Of a DNA stretch of 64,000 nucleotides, positions 11,241-21,999 are shown one piece after another. This DNA comes from Brassica napus (taxonomy: Eukaryota > Streptophyta > Magnoliopsida > Brassicales > Brassicaceae). The notes below the pieces were generated by a model. That model had not been told where the DNA came from and searched no databases. It worked only from the letters and a program-made list of their open reading frames with translations. Position 1 is the first letter of the stretch. Each line of letters begins with the position of its first letter. The stretch is taken from assembly GCF_020379485.1 (NCBI RefSeq), contig NC_063437.1:20919726-20983725 (forward strand), given 5' to 3'. Both the position numbers and the translations under genes were made by a program.

Positions 11241-12930
11241 ATGAGCTTTACTCAAGCTAATTGTTTTCGACCGTCCTACCACTCTCCTGTGACGAGGATA
11301 CGTCGAGCAGCTAATGGTGTCTCCACCAGTGGACCTATTAGAGCAACTGCTTCAGTGTCTACTCTGTTTTCGCCTCTGTTAAGTCACCGGCGTAGTGGGA
11401 AAGGGAAGCAGAGTTCTGCTGTTTGCTTGTTTGGTGGGAAAGATAAGTCCAATGGTGGTGGTGGTGACGAGGTCTGATGCTTTTTCCTCACTTTGAAAGT
11501 TATGTTCTTTTGTGTGTTTGAATGATTTTACTTTGCAACTAGTTCTGTTCTTCTCTCTCTGAGTGATTTTAAACTTTGTAATTAGTTATGTTCGTCTCTG
11601 TCTGAATTGTTTTTACTTTAATTAGTTCTGCTCTTCTCTGTTTGAATGATTTTACTTCGTAATTAGTTATGTGCTTCTCTGTCTGAATGATTTTACTTGG
11701 TAATTGGTTATGTTCTTCTCTGTCTGAATGATTTTGTTTTGTAATTAGTTACGTTCTTCTCTTTCAGAATGATTTTGTTTTGTAATTAGTTATGTTCTTC
11801 TCTGTCTGAATGATTTTGCTTTGTAACTAGTTATGTTCTTCTCTTTCAGAATGATTTTACTTTGTAATTAGTTCTGTTCTTCTCTGTCTGAATGATCTTA
11901 CTTTGCAACTAGTTCTGTTCTTCTCTCTCTGAGTGATTTTAAACTTTGTAATTAGTTATGTTCTTCTCTGTCTGAATCATTTTACTTAGTAACTAGTTCT
12001 GTTCTTCTCTGTCTGAATCATTTTACTTTTAACTAGTTATATTCTTCTCTCTCTGAATGATCTTACTTTGTAACTAGTTCTGCTCTTCTCTGTTTCAATG
12101 ATATTACTTTGTAACTTGTTCTGCTCTTCTCTGTCTGAAAGAGTTTACTTTGTAACTAGTTCTGCTCTTCTCTGTCTGAATGATTTTACTTTGTAACTAG
12201 TTCTGCTCTTCTCTGTTTTGAATGATTTTGGAGTTTACTTTGTAGCTGTACAGTGATTTCTATTAGTGGCAGATCTTTGCTGTTCTGTTTTCATGTTTTT
12301 CAGTTTGTAATGATTGTTTTTCATTAGATATCACCATGGAAAGCAATAGAGAAAGCTATGGGGAAGAAATCAGTTGAAGATATGCTGAGGGACCAGATTC
12401 AAAAGAAAGACTTTTATGATACTGAAAGTGGCGGCAATGCTCCTCCTCGTGGAGGAGGCGGTGGTGGTAACGGTGGAGAGCGTCCTGAAGGGCCAGGAGG
12501 AGGAGGAGAAGACGGTGGTTTCGCTGGGATTGCTGAGGAGACTCTACAAGTGGTTTTAGCCACCTTAGGCTTCATCTTTTTGGTAAAAACAACACAACCT
12601 TCAAACTTAGCAATATACAAGTAATCATGCGTTGATCGAGTGTTATGTTTTTGGCAGTACACTTACATTATCAATGGGGAGGAGTTGATGAAGCTTGCGA
12701 GAGATTACTTTAGGTTTCTTACGGGAAAGCCTAAGACTGTTCGGTTGACACGAGCCTTGGATGGTTGGAATAGATTCATGGAGACCATGTCGAAGCCGAG
12801 AGAGTATGACGAGTACTGGCTAGAGAAGGCGATCATCAACACGCCTACCTGGTACGACAGTCCCGACAAGTACAAGCAAGTCCTCAAGGCTTATGTCGAC
12901 TCAAAGACTGATGAACAACAGTTCGATTAA
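11241..12930 (+). CDS. Glycine-rich plastid-type protein with one membrane segment (At2g43630-like)
   Basis: Exons 11241-11471, 12328-12582 and 12658-12930 give 252 residues. The N-terminus is rich in Ser, Arg and Ala with few acidic residues ([26 protein letters not shown]), like a chloroplast transit peptide. It is followed by a Gly-rich stretch ([22 protein letters not shown]), one hydrophobic segment split by intron 2 ([20 protein letters not shown]) and a conserved C-terminal region ([40 protein letters not shown]). The biochemical function is unknown to me. Position next to SRP14 matches Arabidopsis At2g43630. Intron 1 is filled by a 41-bp minisatellite. Its 5' end has been copied upstream (see 8721) and its 3' flank downstream (27675-27790). 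Confidence 0.87.
11500..12245 (+). repeat. Intronic minisatellite, 41-bp unit, about 18 copies
   Basis: A unit of the form TTATGTTCTTCTCTGTCTGA followed by ATGATTTT(A/G)(C/T)TTTGTAA(C/T)TAG repeats head to tail through most of intron 1. A subset with CTCTCTGAGTGATTTTAAA recurs near 11550 and again near 11925, about nine units apart, suggesting higher-order duplication. The pyrimidine-rich units resemble branch-point and polypyrimidine-tract sequence. Confidence 0.9.
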
Positions 12931-13105
12931 ACACCCTTGTCAGTGTCGCTTTTGTTACTTGAAGAGATTCATAATCACAATTAAGGTTTCCTTTTTAGGT
13001 TTGTCTTCAGGCTTTTCAATAAATGATTAATATCTTTTCAAAATTCAATTTATAAGCAACAACTGCAAATCAAATGAGAATACAAAAGAAAAAAAAAAGA
13101 GAAGA

Positions 13106-13918
13106 TCAAAGTTTCTTGGGTTTAGTAGTGGTTGAAGAAGTGCTTTCTTTCTTGTCTGCTTCTGTGGATTTCTTCCGGTCTTTCCTCTCCCTCTTCTTCA
13201 AAGCAGTCATGTGAGCTTTAAGAATGGTGGCATATGATGCTTGAAATCTCTGGTGATCCTTGGCACCAACCTTAAAAAAGAAAGCATTGCAATAAGTAAG
13301 CTTCAGTGTAAACTTTAAAGACCTTAGTCCATAGTAAACCAGTAGAATGAGCAGAAGGGATAAGAAAGAATGCTATCTGTTATAGTTATCCATTCAACAA
13401 TCATTTGACTAATGGATATGATGGTCTACTCATGCATATAGCTGGGAAAAAACCATGGTTGTAGAATGTAATCTTGAGATCAACGAGTAGAACATACCGA
13501 AGTAGAAATAGTTTTCTTAGCATCAGTAGCTCGAATAAGGCATCTGTACTCTATGGATTCTCCAGCAGCGCTCAGTTTCCTCTTCTGCAGCTTAGACTTC
13601 AAAGATGCTGCTAACACAACAAGTAATATATACATGAGATTTTTTTGGAAAGAAGGTCCAGATGAGATTGTCAAGCTTACATCTTTTCAAAGTGACCCAC
13701 ACAGAACCTTTCTCTTTGCTTTTCTCGAACATGCTCGTGAGTTCATTCAGAAACGGATCCAACTGTAGTAAAACCTGAAAAAAACAACAAACAAGAAGAT
13801 ATAAAAAAAGTTTTGTTCCTTCATCAAACATTGATCATTTCCAGTAGCTAAGAGCGCAACACACACAGACACACTGTTTACAATTCTTCATATAGCTATG
13901 GGATCGAAAAATTACCAT
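13106..13918 (-). CDS. SRP14: Signal recognition particle 14-kDa subunit (copy 1)
   Basis: Four coding exons, 13918-13916 (just the ATG), 13774-13681, 13607-13498 and 13270-13106, give 123 residues. The protein contains LLQLDPFLNELTSMFEKSKE, GSVWVTLKR, GESIEYRCLIRATDAKKTIST and a highly charged C-terminus (KKRERKDRKKSTEADKKE). SRP14 pairs with SRP9 in the Alu domain of the signal recognition particle and slows translation while the ribosome docks at the ER. The first intron splits the initiator ATG from the second codon, and the second copy at 27882 has the same arrangement. The length is typical for plant SRP14. The 5' UTR extends toward 14330, where the gene shares an upstream region with the Sas10 gene on the other strand. 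Confidence 0.95.
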
Positions 13919-14396
13919 TGTTGAAAATCTCAGCTGGATACTTGTTGCAGATCCTCAAGCACTGAAAAAGAAACTTCTTCTTCTGTTTTGGATCACTGAG
14001 GAGAAGCCAAAAAAAATAAAAAAACATAACCACAATGCAAACAAAGGGCAACAGTTAGAGATCTGATGCAAAGTTGACTTTGCCTATATATCAATATAAT
14101 CCAATAACATCACAGTGAACCAAATTGCTCATAAAAATTCAGATCCTGATCGAATCCGAAGCTAATAAGACGGTAAGACGTAAAAACCCTAAGATCATCA
14201 AAGATTCTGAACAAATCTACAACACGCAGGAGATGGTAGAATTCAATTATTTTCAAATCAGATTAAAAGATGTAAGAATCAAAAATTCACGAACCGGAGA
14301 TTAGAGAAGCTGATGGTCTGCTTTCGAACACCCACCGGTCGGAGAAAGAGAAGAATATCTATATAAATAAATATAAAACTTGTGTGAAAGGACTTG

Positions 14397-14550
14397 TGGG
14401 CCTTTATATCCAGACTAATGGGCCTTTTAAGCAGACTAATGGGCCTTCTTAGCCACAACAAGTTCTAAAAACCCTAGCAAAGAGGTTTAAACGCTGCGCG
14501 CGCTCTCTCTAACTCAGCTTTCTTCGTAGCTGATGAATAGAAAACCCTAA
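14397..14550. promoter_or_regulatory. Shared promoter with site II and telo-box motifs
   Basis: Between the divergent SRP14 and Sas10 genes lie three site II-type TGGGCC motifs (14397-14402, 14419-14424 and 14440-14445) and telo-box-like AAACCCTA motifs (about 14468 and 14542-14550). This pair of elements is known from promoters of plant ribosome-biogenesis and translation genes, which fits both neighbours. Function here is inferred from motif content only. Confidence 0.65.
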
Positions 14551-14593
14551 TTTATACAACCTCAGAAGCATCACAGAGGAAAACATAACAACG

Positions 14594-15824
14594 ATGGGGA
14601 GTAAAGTGGGGTTTCAGAAGAGAGGTAGCGTAAGCACGAAGTCACGCAAAGAAATCGACGAACACGAGATCGAGCTTCAACCAGAGTCTCTAGCGACAAG
14701 TATTGCTGATGGAACAGTGCAAAATGTTGTCAAAGACACAGTCGAGGTATAAGTTGCATCTTACTTATGCTGTCACTTTGAGTTATTCTCTTAGGAGTTG
14801 TTTGACGACACTTCCTTTGTATCCTCTCTGTTTATACAGCCAGTTAAAATCAATAAATCGACCAGGAAAAAAGGAGAGAAACGCAAGCACCAGGTGAAAA
14901 AAAAATTCATCCAAGTTCTTGCTTACTGCCACAGTTCCTTATTATTTGTATTCACCGTTGCTGTTCTGTTTAAGTTGAACTAATAATCACATGCTTTTCT
15001 TTGTAGCAGAATGATCAAGTTAGTGAGGAAATGTTGAAACTCCGAGCTGCTCTACAAGGAAAGTTAAGAAGCAATGGAGTTTTTGGTTCTACTGTTTCCA
15101 AGTCTGATAAAGCTCAAAAACGCCAGAAACGTAGAAAGATTGAGCTCAAAGTTTTGGCTGGGGATGGTGTGAAGTCAGAGGAAGATGGTAGGAATGAAAC
15201 TGAGGTATTTGAATCAGAAGATGAGTTTTACAAACAAGTGAAGCAGAAAAAAGAAGCTAAACGAGCTGCCAAAGCAGAGATCTATTCAAGGTGTGATTGA
15301 TTATGTTATGCACTACTTTTTTAACCTTTGGCAGAGACCGTTACATATGATGTGTGCAATGCTGTTTCAGGGAACCATCATCCAACTTGTTATTATTACC
15401 AGAAAGTGTGCAAGGAAAACGTTTGATTTCAAAAGAGGTTAGAATGTTCCCCAAACACACATACAACAACATCTTCTGTTTCATCTCTAAACTTTCCTTT
15501 TTTTTTTTATTATCTCCACCAAAACCTAGATTTTGAGTAACAGAGGATTGACTCGACATCGCAACAAGGACAAAAAGAACCCCAGAAAGAACTACAGGGT
15601 AAAGTAAACTCACTTGGATTGTTAGTTTGTCCATTGTTAGTTTATTTGCCTCAGCTGACATGTTTTGGGACCTTGGTTTGTTTTGTTTGCAGGACAAGTA
15701 CACTGACAAAGTCAAGAGACGTGGAGGTCAAGTCAGAGAAATCAGGAAACCTTCTGGTCCATATGGAGGAGAAGCCTTAGGTATCAATTCCAACATAAGC
15801 CACAGCATCCGAATCAAGTATTAG
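14594..15824 (+). CDS. Shortened Sas10/Utp3-family protein (EMB2777-like) lacking the central domain
   Basis: Six exons with consensus splice sites, 14594-14746, 14840-14893, 15010-15290, 15371-15437, 15530-15598 and 15693-15824, give 251 residues without a stop. The second half matches the Sas10 C-terminal region: [72 protein letters not shown] and NISHSIRI. Sas10/Utp3 is a small-subunit processome component needed for 18S rRNA maturation in the nucleolus. Full-length plant proteins are, from memory, around 650 residues and carry a Sas10/Utp3/C1D domain in the middle. Here only 51 + 18 codons precede the C-terminal part, so most of that domain is absent. It may be a truncated paralogue or a dying gene, although the reading frame is preserved. 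The exon 3 acceptor is ambiguous (NAGNAG). Confidence 0.75.
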
Positions 15825-16362
15825 CCTCTTCTCCCTGTGCCATCTTGTTCCTCTTCTTTGAATCTTTTATTGGATACTCTACTTTGCGTTTCACTCTGAT
15901 TCATTGCTTGTAAAATTCGTTTACCTTTCAAGCAAGTTAAAGTGTTCATCCAATTTCATAGATTTTTTCTTTTTAAATTTTCAAATATATGATTATTCGA
16001 TTGGAAATGTAAAATCTACGATTAAAAATCTGAATCCGATGTGTTATATCCAAATCTGATCCATACTTACAATTTTATTTAAATGGGACATATGAGATGT
16101 TATAAAAAAAGAACCGAAATCTTAAAAACTTTACCGAACAACAGCGGGTACCCGAATATCCATGTCTTGACGTAAACATGCATTTTTATCTTTTATTTAA
16201 TTAAATTTAAGCTGTTTTAATTTATCAAACATTAATGAAGATAGTTAAATATAAATTATGCTGGTAATAGTTGAATACTATGTATTATAACATGTGTATG
16301 CATTTTTATTTTTTGTTTAAATAATTAAGATAGTAATAAGTTTTTTTTCCCTATTAGTTGTA
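15825..16362. other. 3' flank of the Sas10-like gene up to the Helitron insertion
   Basis: AT-rich spacer with no gene. It ends at the host base pair next to the Helitron terminus at 16363. Confidence 0.6.
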
Positions 16363-16390
16363 CTAGAGGCGGTCCCGGGCTACGCCCGGG
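16363..16390 (-). other. Helitron 3' terminus: hairpin plus CTAG
   Basis: On the plus strand: CTAG (16363-16366), seven bases, then CCCGGGC-TAC-GCCCGGG. This is the expected termination hairpin close to the CTRR end of Helitrons. Confidence 0.9.
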
Positions 16391-16933
16391 TTATTTTGTA
16401 TGAATTGATTTGCAACACATTATTTTAAATTAAACAGTGTATGTTATATTGTTCGCAAAAATTAATTAACACATCAGTTTGTTTGAATAATATAATGCTT
16501 TAAAAGTTGTAAACAAATAAATAACTTTAATCACTTTAAAATTTAAGTTTGTTATAAATTATTTGTAGAAGCAAAATTGTTTTTATCATTATTAAGAGCA
16601 GATGTTAATGTCTTAAAACATAGAAGGAAGAAACGTAAATAGAACAGTGGAATTTTGACGAAGGAGGTGGTGGAAGGGAAGGAGTTTCCGTGTTGTGGAG
16701 CCTGAAATTTATTTTTAAATATATCAGTGAATATAGATTAGTATTAGTTATCAATTAATTAGATAGTAGAGTATGGAGACGTACTTGTAAGTAGTGAGGT
16801 AACCTTCATCACGGAAGGAGTTTTAGTTCTGATTCATTTTTGGTGGTACCTCGAGTGCTGCATAGTACATAGATATGAATTATTAGATAAATAACCACTT
16901 CGATATCTTCCATTAGATTCTGAGTTTTGAGTT

Positions 16934-19900
16934 TTACTTACTCTCATGTGGGTGAAGGCGGTTGAAGATTTCTTTGTAGACTATGTTCTTCACTTTTTGT
17001 TTGTGTGAGTCTTCGCCTTTGATGATTTGTAGTCCTGCTTTGCTTGTTACACGTGATAGGGCCACGTACAGTTGACCATGTGAGAAGACAGGTCTAGGAA
17101 GGTATAGGATAACCTCTTTTAAGCTTTGGCCCTGGCTTTTGTTGATTGTCATTGCATAACACAATCTGATAGGGAACTGGCGTCGACGTAAAGTGAACGG
17201 TAGCTGTGTATCCCCATGCAAGAGGACTACTCTTGGGATCAAAACTTCATTTCCAATGTGGGAACCAGTAATTATATCTGCCTTAAGCACTCTTTCGCCT
17301 ATGTGGGTTAGGATCATACGGGTACCATTACATAATCCTTTTGTTTGGTTTATGTTTCGCAGAAGCATAATCGGGGCCCCAACTTTGAGAGTGAGTTTAT
17401 GGGAAGGCAATCCTGGAAACTCCATCGAGTTGAGATACTCAATGGCGTATAGTGTATCATTTTGGTTAGATTGAGTTTCCGAAACCTCAAAGCTATCATA
17501 ACTGTAGTAGTCTTTTTACTCTCCCTCGGTTTTGGAGATTGTATACGCATTGATCTCATCGACTGTATCATTCCGGGGTGTTAGGATAGCTTTGTCGGTG
17601 TAGGTACTTTGGGAGGCCTCTATTTGGTTGGTATCACCATACGCTGCATCGACAACCTGTTTTAGTGATTCATCTTTAGTCTCTTGGAGGAATGTTGGAT
17701 CGATATTTACCATTTGGTCATGGTAGCCATCGTTCTCATCTTCTTGTTCTGATTCCAGACGACCCTCGCCTACTTTGAGAAGCCAATCGGAGAACTCTTT
17801 TTCGTCCTGGTTGACTCGCATATTTGTCTTCAAAGGGAACTTGTGGCAGAAATTCCATAGATATGAATGACTTATCGAAGCTAAGACAGTATCAGCTCTA
17901 CTCCCTTGTGGAACAACCGGAAGGATTTGTCTAAAATCACCACCTAACAAAACCGTTTTTCCGCCAAAAGTTTGATCCTTTGCGTGTGGGCTTTTCATAG
18001 ACATTATGTCCTTCAATGTTTTGTCAAGTGCTTCGAAGGCATGTTTGTGCGTCATAGGTGCCTCATCCCAGATGATGAGGTCCGTTTTCTCGATGAGTTC
18101 AGCGAGCATAGTACCTGGTTTGATGTTGCAAAGCTTATCTTCGTCGAGCTTCAAAGGAATATTAAAGCGTGAATGAGCTGTTCTTCCGTTTGGTAGTAGC
18201 AATGCGGCTATTCCTGAAGAAGCTACCGGGAGAACGATTTGTTTCCTCGAGCGAAGTCTGGATATGATGGTTTGATAGAGGAATGTTTTTCCCGTGCCTC
18301 CTGCGCCATGTACAAAGAATAGTTTTCCATCCTTTTTGTCAACAGAGTCTAAGACTGATTCGTAAATCGCACGCTGCTCGGCGTTAAGCAAGTTGTACTG
18401 ATTGTCATGCCTGAGCGTTTCTTCGGCAACATCATAATCCATTTCTTGGTTCCACAAACTGTTCCCCAATTCTTTTAGCAAAACAGGTTTGATCTTAGGC
18501 ATCTCTTTAATATCGTTTAAAGAACGATCTTGCATGCGCATCAACTTTTCCACTTCGATTAACGTGTACTGCTCAAGGGTCTCATCGTCCAGCTCCAGAT
18601 TTGTGTGGCCTAAGATCCTTTGCCTCTTGTGAAGTATGTCCTCGCTCATCGATTTCCATGAGTGCTCCCATAGTCCTTTGGGGCTTGCAACGAAGCAAGT
18701 GGTTAGAAATGTGACAAACATATCGCGGAGTTGGTATGGGGTGGCTGTTCTAGCACCTTCTGACATACTCTCGAGCCATTCAACATCATCGTCCAAATAG
18801 CCTCGTGCGTGGCAAACCGATTTGAAGTCAGGGTATTTCACGTCGTTGAAAGTTTTCAGCTCGTCATAACTTCTAGGACCTTTAATCTTATTGATGAGGA
18901 TCCTCAGATAGTATCGATCACCTGCTGATGGATGGACAGCCACAATTCGCCCAATGGTTTTTCCTTTCTTACGTTCAGACCAGACTTTGGAATTGTTGTT
19001 CCAGACGAAATATTCTGGAATTTGCACATAAGTTAATGTCCGTGCAAATGCTGACCTTCTGCATAACACCATCCATTCAGTAAACATTGTCTTCTCAATA
19101 CCTGGTTTGCGGATTACGCGGCCGAGGTTATCAGTTTCTTTAATGGTGATGTTATGCTCGCCTTCTAAGTGAATGATAAGTTTCTCAACGGACGGCTTTC
19201 TTTTATGTATGTGAAATGCGAAAGTCCGCCACATGGACTCACAAGCTGACAAATACCGGGCTTCGATGTATTCTTGGATCTCATTCCGTTGTTTAATCAC
19301 TTTTTCCTTTGGTTCTGCAGAAGCAACTGTGTCAGAGGTAGTTGCCGTATTTCCTTTTTCAATAACTGCGGATGCTCTGTCAACACCCTTGGTTATGTAC
19401 TTGAATAAGTACTTCACTGCGCTTGTACGGTTACACCATTCCACATTGATATGAGCCTCGTACTGCTTTAGGAGATTAACGTTATGAGGTACAACAAACG
19501 TGTTGTTCAGGGTTGCCCCACTTTTAACCACAGACTCATTTTCATTTCGGCGGCGACGATATAACACGTACCCTGATTTGTCAATCGAAGTACTGTCATT
19601 ATAAGGCCGAGGATACTTCTTTGTGCACACATTATTTTCCATACACGGTGACTTCGGATTAATGACACCACATGGACCATGGATCATGTGTTTTGTCACT
19701 AAATTATAAGCTTCTGGGTCTTCTTCTTTGTTTGGGAGCTCGGCTGAAATAATCTCATCTACCTCCTCCGAACTTGTTGTTCTGGATGATTTTCCAAACC
19801 ACAATAATATATGTGCATGGGGGAGGCCTCTTTTTTGAAACTCTATTCTGTGGAGAGCTGCAGTGTATGGCTTGAAGAAAGTTCCTTTTTTGAAATCCTT

Positions 19901-21240
19901 CAGTAGCTGGTCTAACTTCATCTTAAAGACACGACATTCAATGTCTGGTCTATCATTAGGGGAGTCTCCACCGTATATCTCAAGATGTTCTTTAATCTCT
20001 TTCCAGTTAGGATTGGCCGTCATTGTGATAAACAAATCCGGGTTCCCATATTCTCTGCAGATAGCCATCGCATCATGGTATTTCTCAACTAAGTATCGAG
20101 GCCCGCCGGTGAAACTTGGCGGCAGTATGAACCTTTGTCCAATAATTTTAGCATCAGTGTCACCCTTGCTAACAGCATCGAGTACATTACTGTAGAGCTC
20201 GGCTCGCAAAACATCTTGATTATTTCTGGCCCACCTGAGCCGATCTTCTTCGATTGCCGTATAAACGTCCACAACATATTGATGGAGGAGACGACCCCCT
20301 TTAACCAATGTCATCCCTTGGTTAAGACGTGTCTGTATCTGAGCAGCGTAGTACTGGCGTATCGTCAAGAATTGCCTTGTTTTCGAGGTGCCTGTCTCTA
20401 GATGTAATGAGATTTCGGGGTGAAATCCATACTCACCATGTGGAAAGAGAAGAGGATATTGGAGGCTCATGTATAGAGGGTGGTCGTCACGGATCTGCTG
20501 CAAAGTGTCAGATTGGAATTGAACCACTATATCTCGTACTCCAATTGTTGATGACATATCCCCTACGATAAGGCCTGCGACCTCACTCGTACTCGGGAGA
20601 TCGTATTCTTTACCTTTCCCTTTATCTGAGAGCAACCTTATATTAAACTCTTGCCCGCTGCCTTCGTAGTAGTCACGTGCTCGTCGGAAAAGCTTGGCTA
20701 AACAGTTATTCTCATCAAGCATCTCGATGAGGCGCGCTAAGGTTGCCTCATCAAGATTACCTTCTGTTGGGGTTTGGCCCATCGCGTTTAAACGGTTTCT
20801 GACTTCGTTGCCCGTATCAAATATATAAAGCTGGAGATATTCGGGGGGACGGCCTTGTCTCGGTATTAGCGAGCCAATTCTATGGTGGGTTTGACCTTGG
20901 ATCCGTATAGTGTAGGGTCCGGGAGAATTAACTACCGTATAATCCATCTTCATTCCAATGGAGGTGAAAGCCAGTACCGAATTATAGACTCGGATGGTAT
21001 CTCGAAACCACCTATGCTGAAGAAGTTCTTCTAACATGGGTGGGGGTTGATTGATCGGTGGAAGCTTTATTTGGCCATGGTTACAGCAAATAGTGAAGGT
21101 TAGTTCACCTGTTCTGAAGTCTTTACCAGTACTCTCTGAAGTCCACATTAATGCACCACATTTTGTGCATTCTACGATGGGGTTGTCTTCGGATTTAGAT
21201 GTGGAGCCTTTATCTGTGGTTAAAGGTGTTTTAAATTGTT
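16934..21240 (-). pseudogene. Helitron Rep/helicase (RepHel) with one in-frame stop
   Basis: The main open frame (21148-17516) has 1210 codons and continues in the same frame to 16934 after a single TAA at 17516-17518, about 1405 codons in all. The frame is also open upstream of 21148 to about 21240 and includes a zinc-finger-like ECTKCGALMW. Numbered from the Met at 21148, the HUH motif is PHAHILLW (443-450), the paired-tyrosine motif is KYLFKYITKG (Y580, Y584), Walker A is GAGGTGKT (about 948-955), Walker B is LIIWDEAPM, and another helicase motif is GGDFRQILPV. NKSQGQS and YVALSRV lie after the stop. HUH/Y2 nicking plus a Pif1-type SF1 helicase is the transposition protein of Helitrons. 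Losing the last two helicase motifs should abolish helicase activity unless the stop is read through. Confidence 0.92.
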
Positions 21241-21399
21241 AAGACATTGCGGTTAGTATTTTTATAGTTAGAAGCGTTTAATATATTATAAAGAGATATA
21301 AATTTTATGCACTTAACATTTATTGATATGAGGTTTTAATTTATCGTGCTCATTCTTGACATTGGTTTAAAATATGAGTTGAATATATGCACCTTTCTT

Positions 21400-21995
21400 T
21401 GCAGTTCTTGTTGGGTGTAAGCCATGAGATCCTTGTGGAGCATGTAGACCTATGCGTATAACATATGCAGATGAGACGTATAAGTTTTTGTTATAGTTTC
21501 TTAATTATTTAAAGTTGACAGGGATTGTTACCTTGTGGCAGGGATGACGTTCGTTTGGATAGCAAGATGGCTTTTCTCATCCCTCGGGCGTTTTTTTGTC
21601 TCACTGGATAAATTAAAAGCGATCCATTTAAGACAATATATGCATTAAACATTGTGGGATAATAATGTTTTTAGACTGGATTGATTTTATACCATAGGTG
21701 TCACATTTATCACAGCCACCTGTAAATTAGATAAATAAATTAGTTTATCAATAGATTCTTTTGAAAATATATTATAATTATCTATTTAAACTTACAATCA
21801 TAGTATTTTGGTTTGAACGTCGGTGGATTGCATATCTGATTGACTACAAAATAAATTCATAATTTAAAATAGTATTCTCGTAGAGAATAAAATAATATAT
21901 CTTCAGAGTAATGACACACCTTTGGGTTTGTTACGTGATCCGGGTGGGCGTCCTCTTTTTCTTTTATGTGTGATTCCGGTAGAAGTTCCTGGATG
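21400..21995 (-). CDS. Likely N-terminal exons of the Helitron RepHel gene, including an AT-hook
   Basis: On the minus strand, just after an acceptor-like CCATCCAG (about 21995), a frame reads GTSTGITHKRKRGRPPGSRN followed by KPKG. KRGRPPGSRNK is an AT-hook. A second short exon-like frame at about 21600-21535 reads KKRPRDEKSHLAIQTN and ends in AG|GTAAC. A third candidate around 21450-21402 reads LHAPQGSHGLHPTRTA. Upstream exons with basic AT-hook-like segments are plausible for plant Helitron proteins, but exact boundaries and the start codon are not resolved. Confidence 0.5.
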
Positions 21996-21999
21996 GAAA

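Noticed and set aside
19233..20571. Plus-strand frames opposite the Helitron Rep gene
   Set aside because: They are antisense shadows of the long RepHel frame, which has clear motifs.
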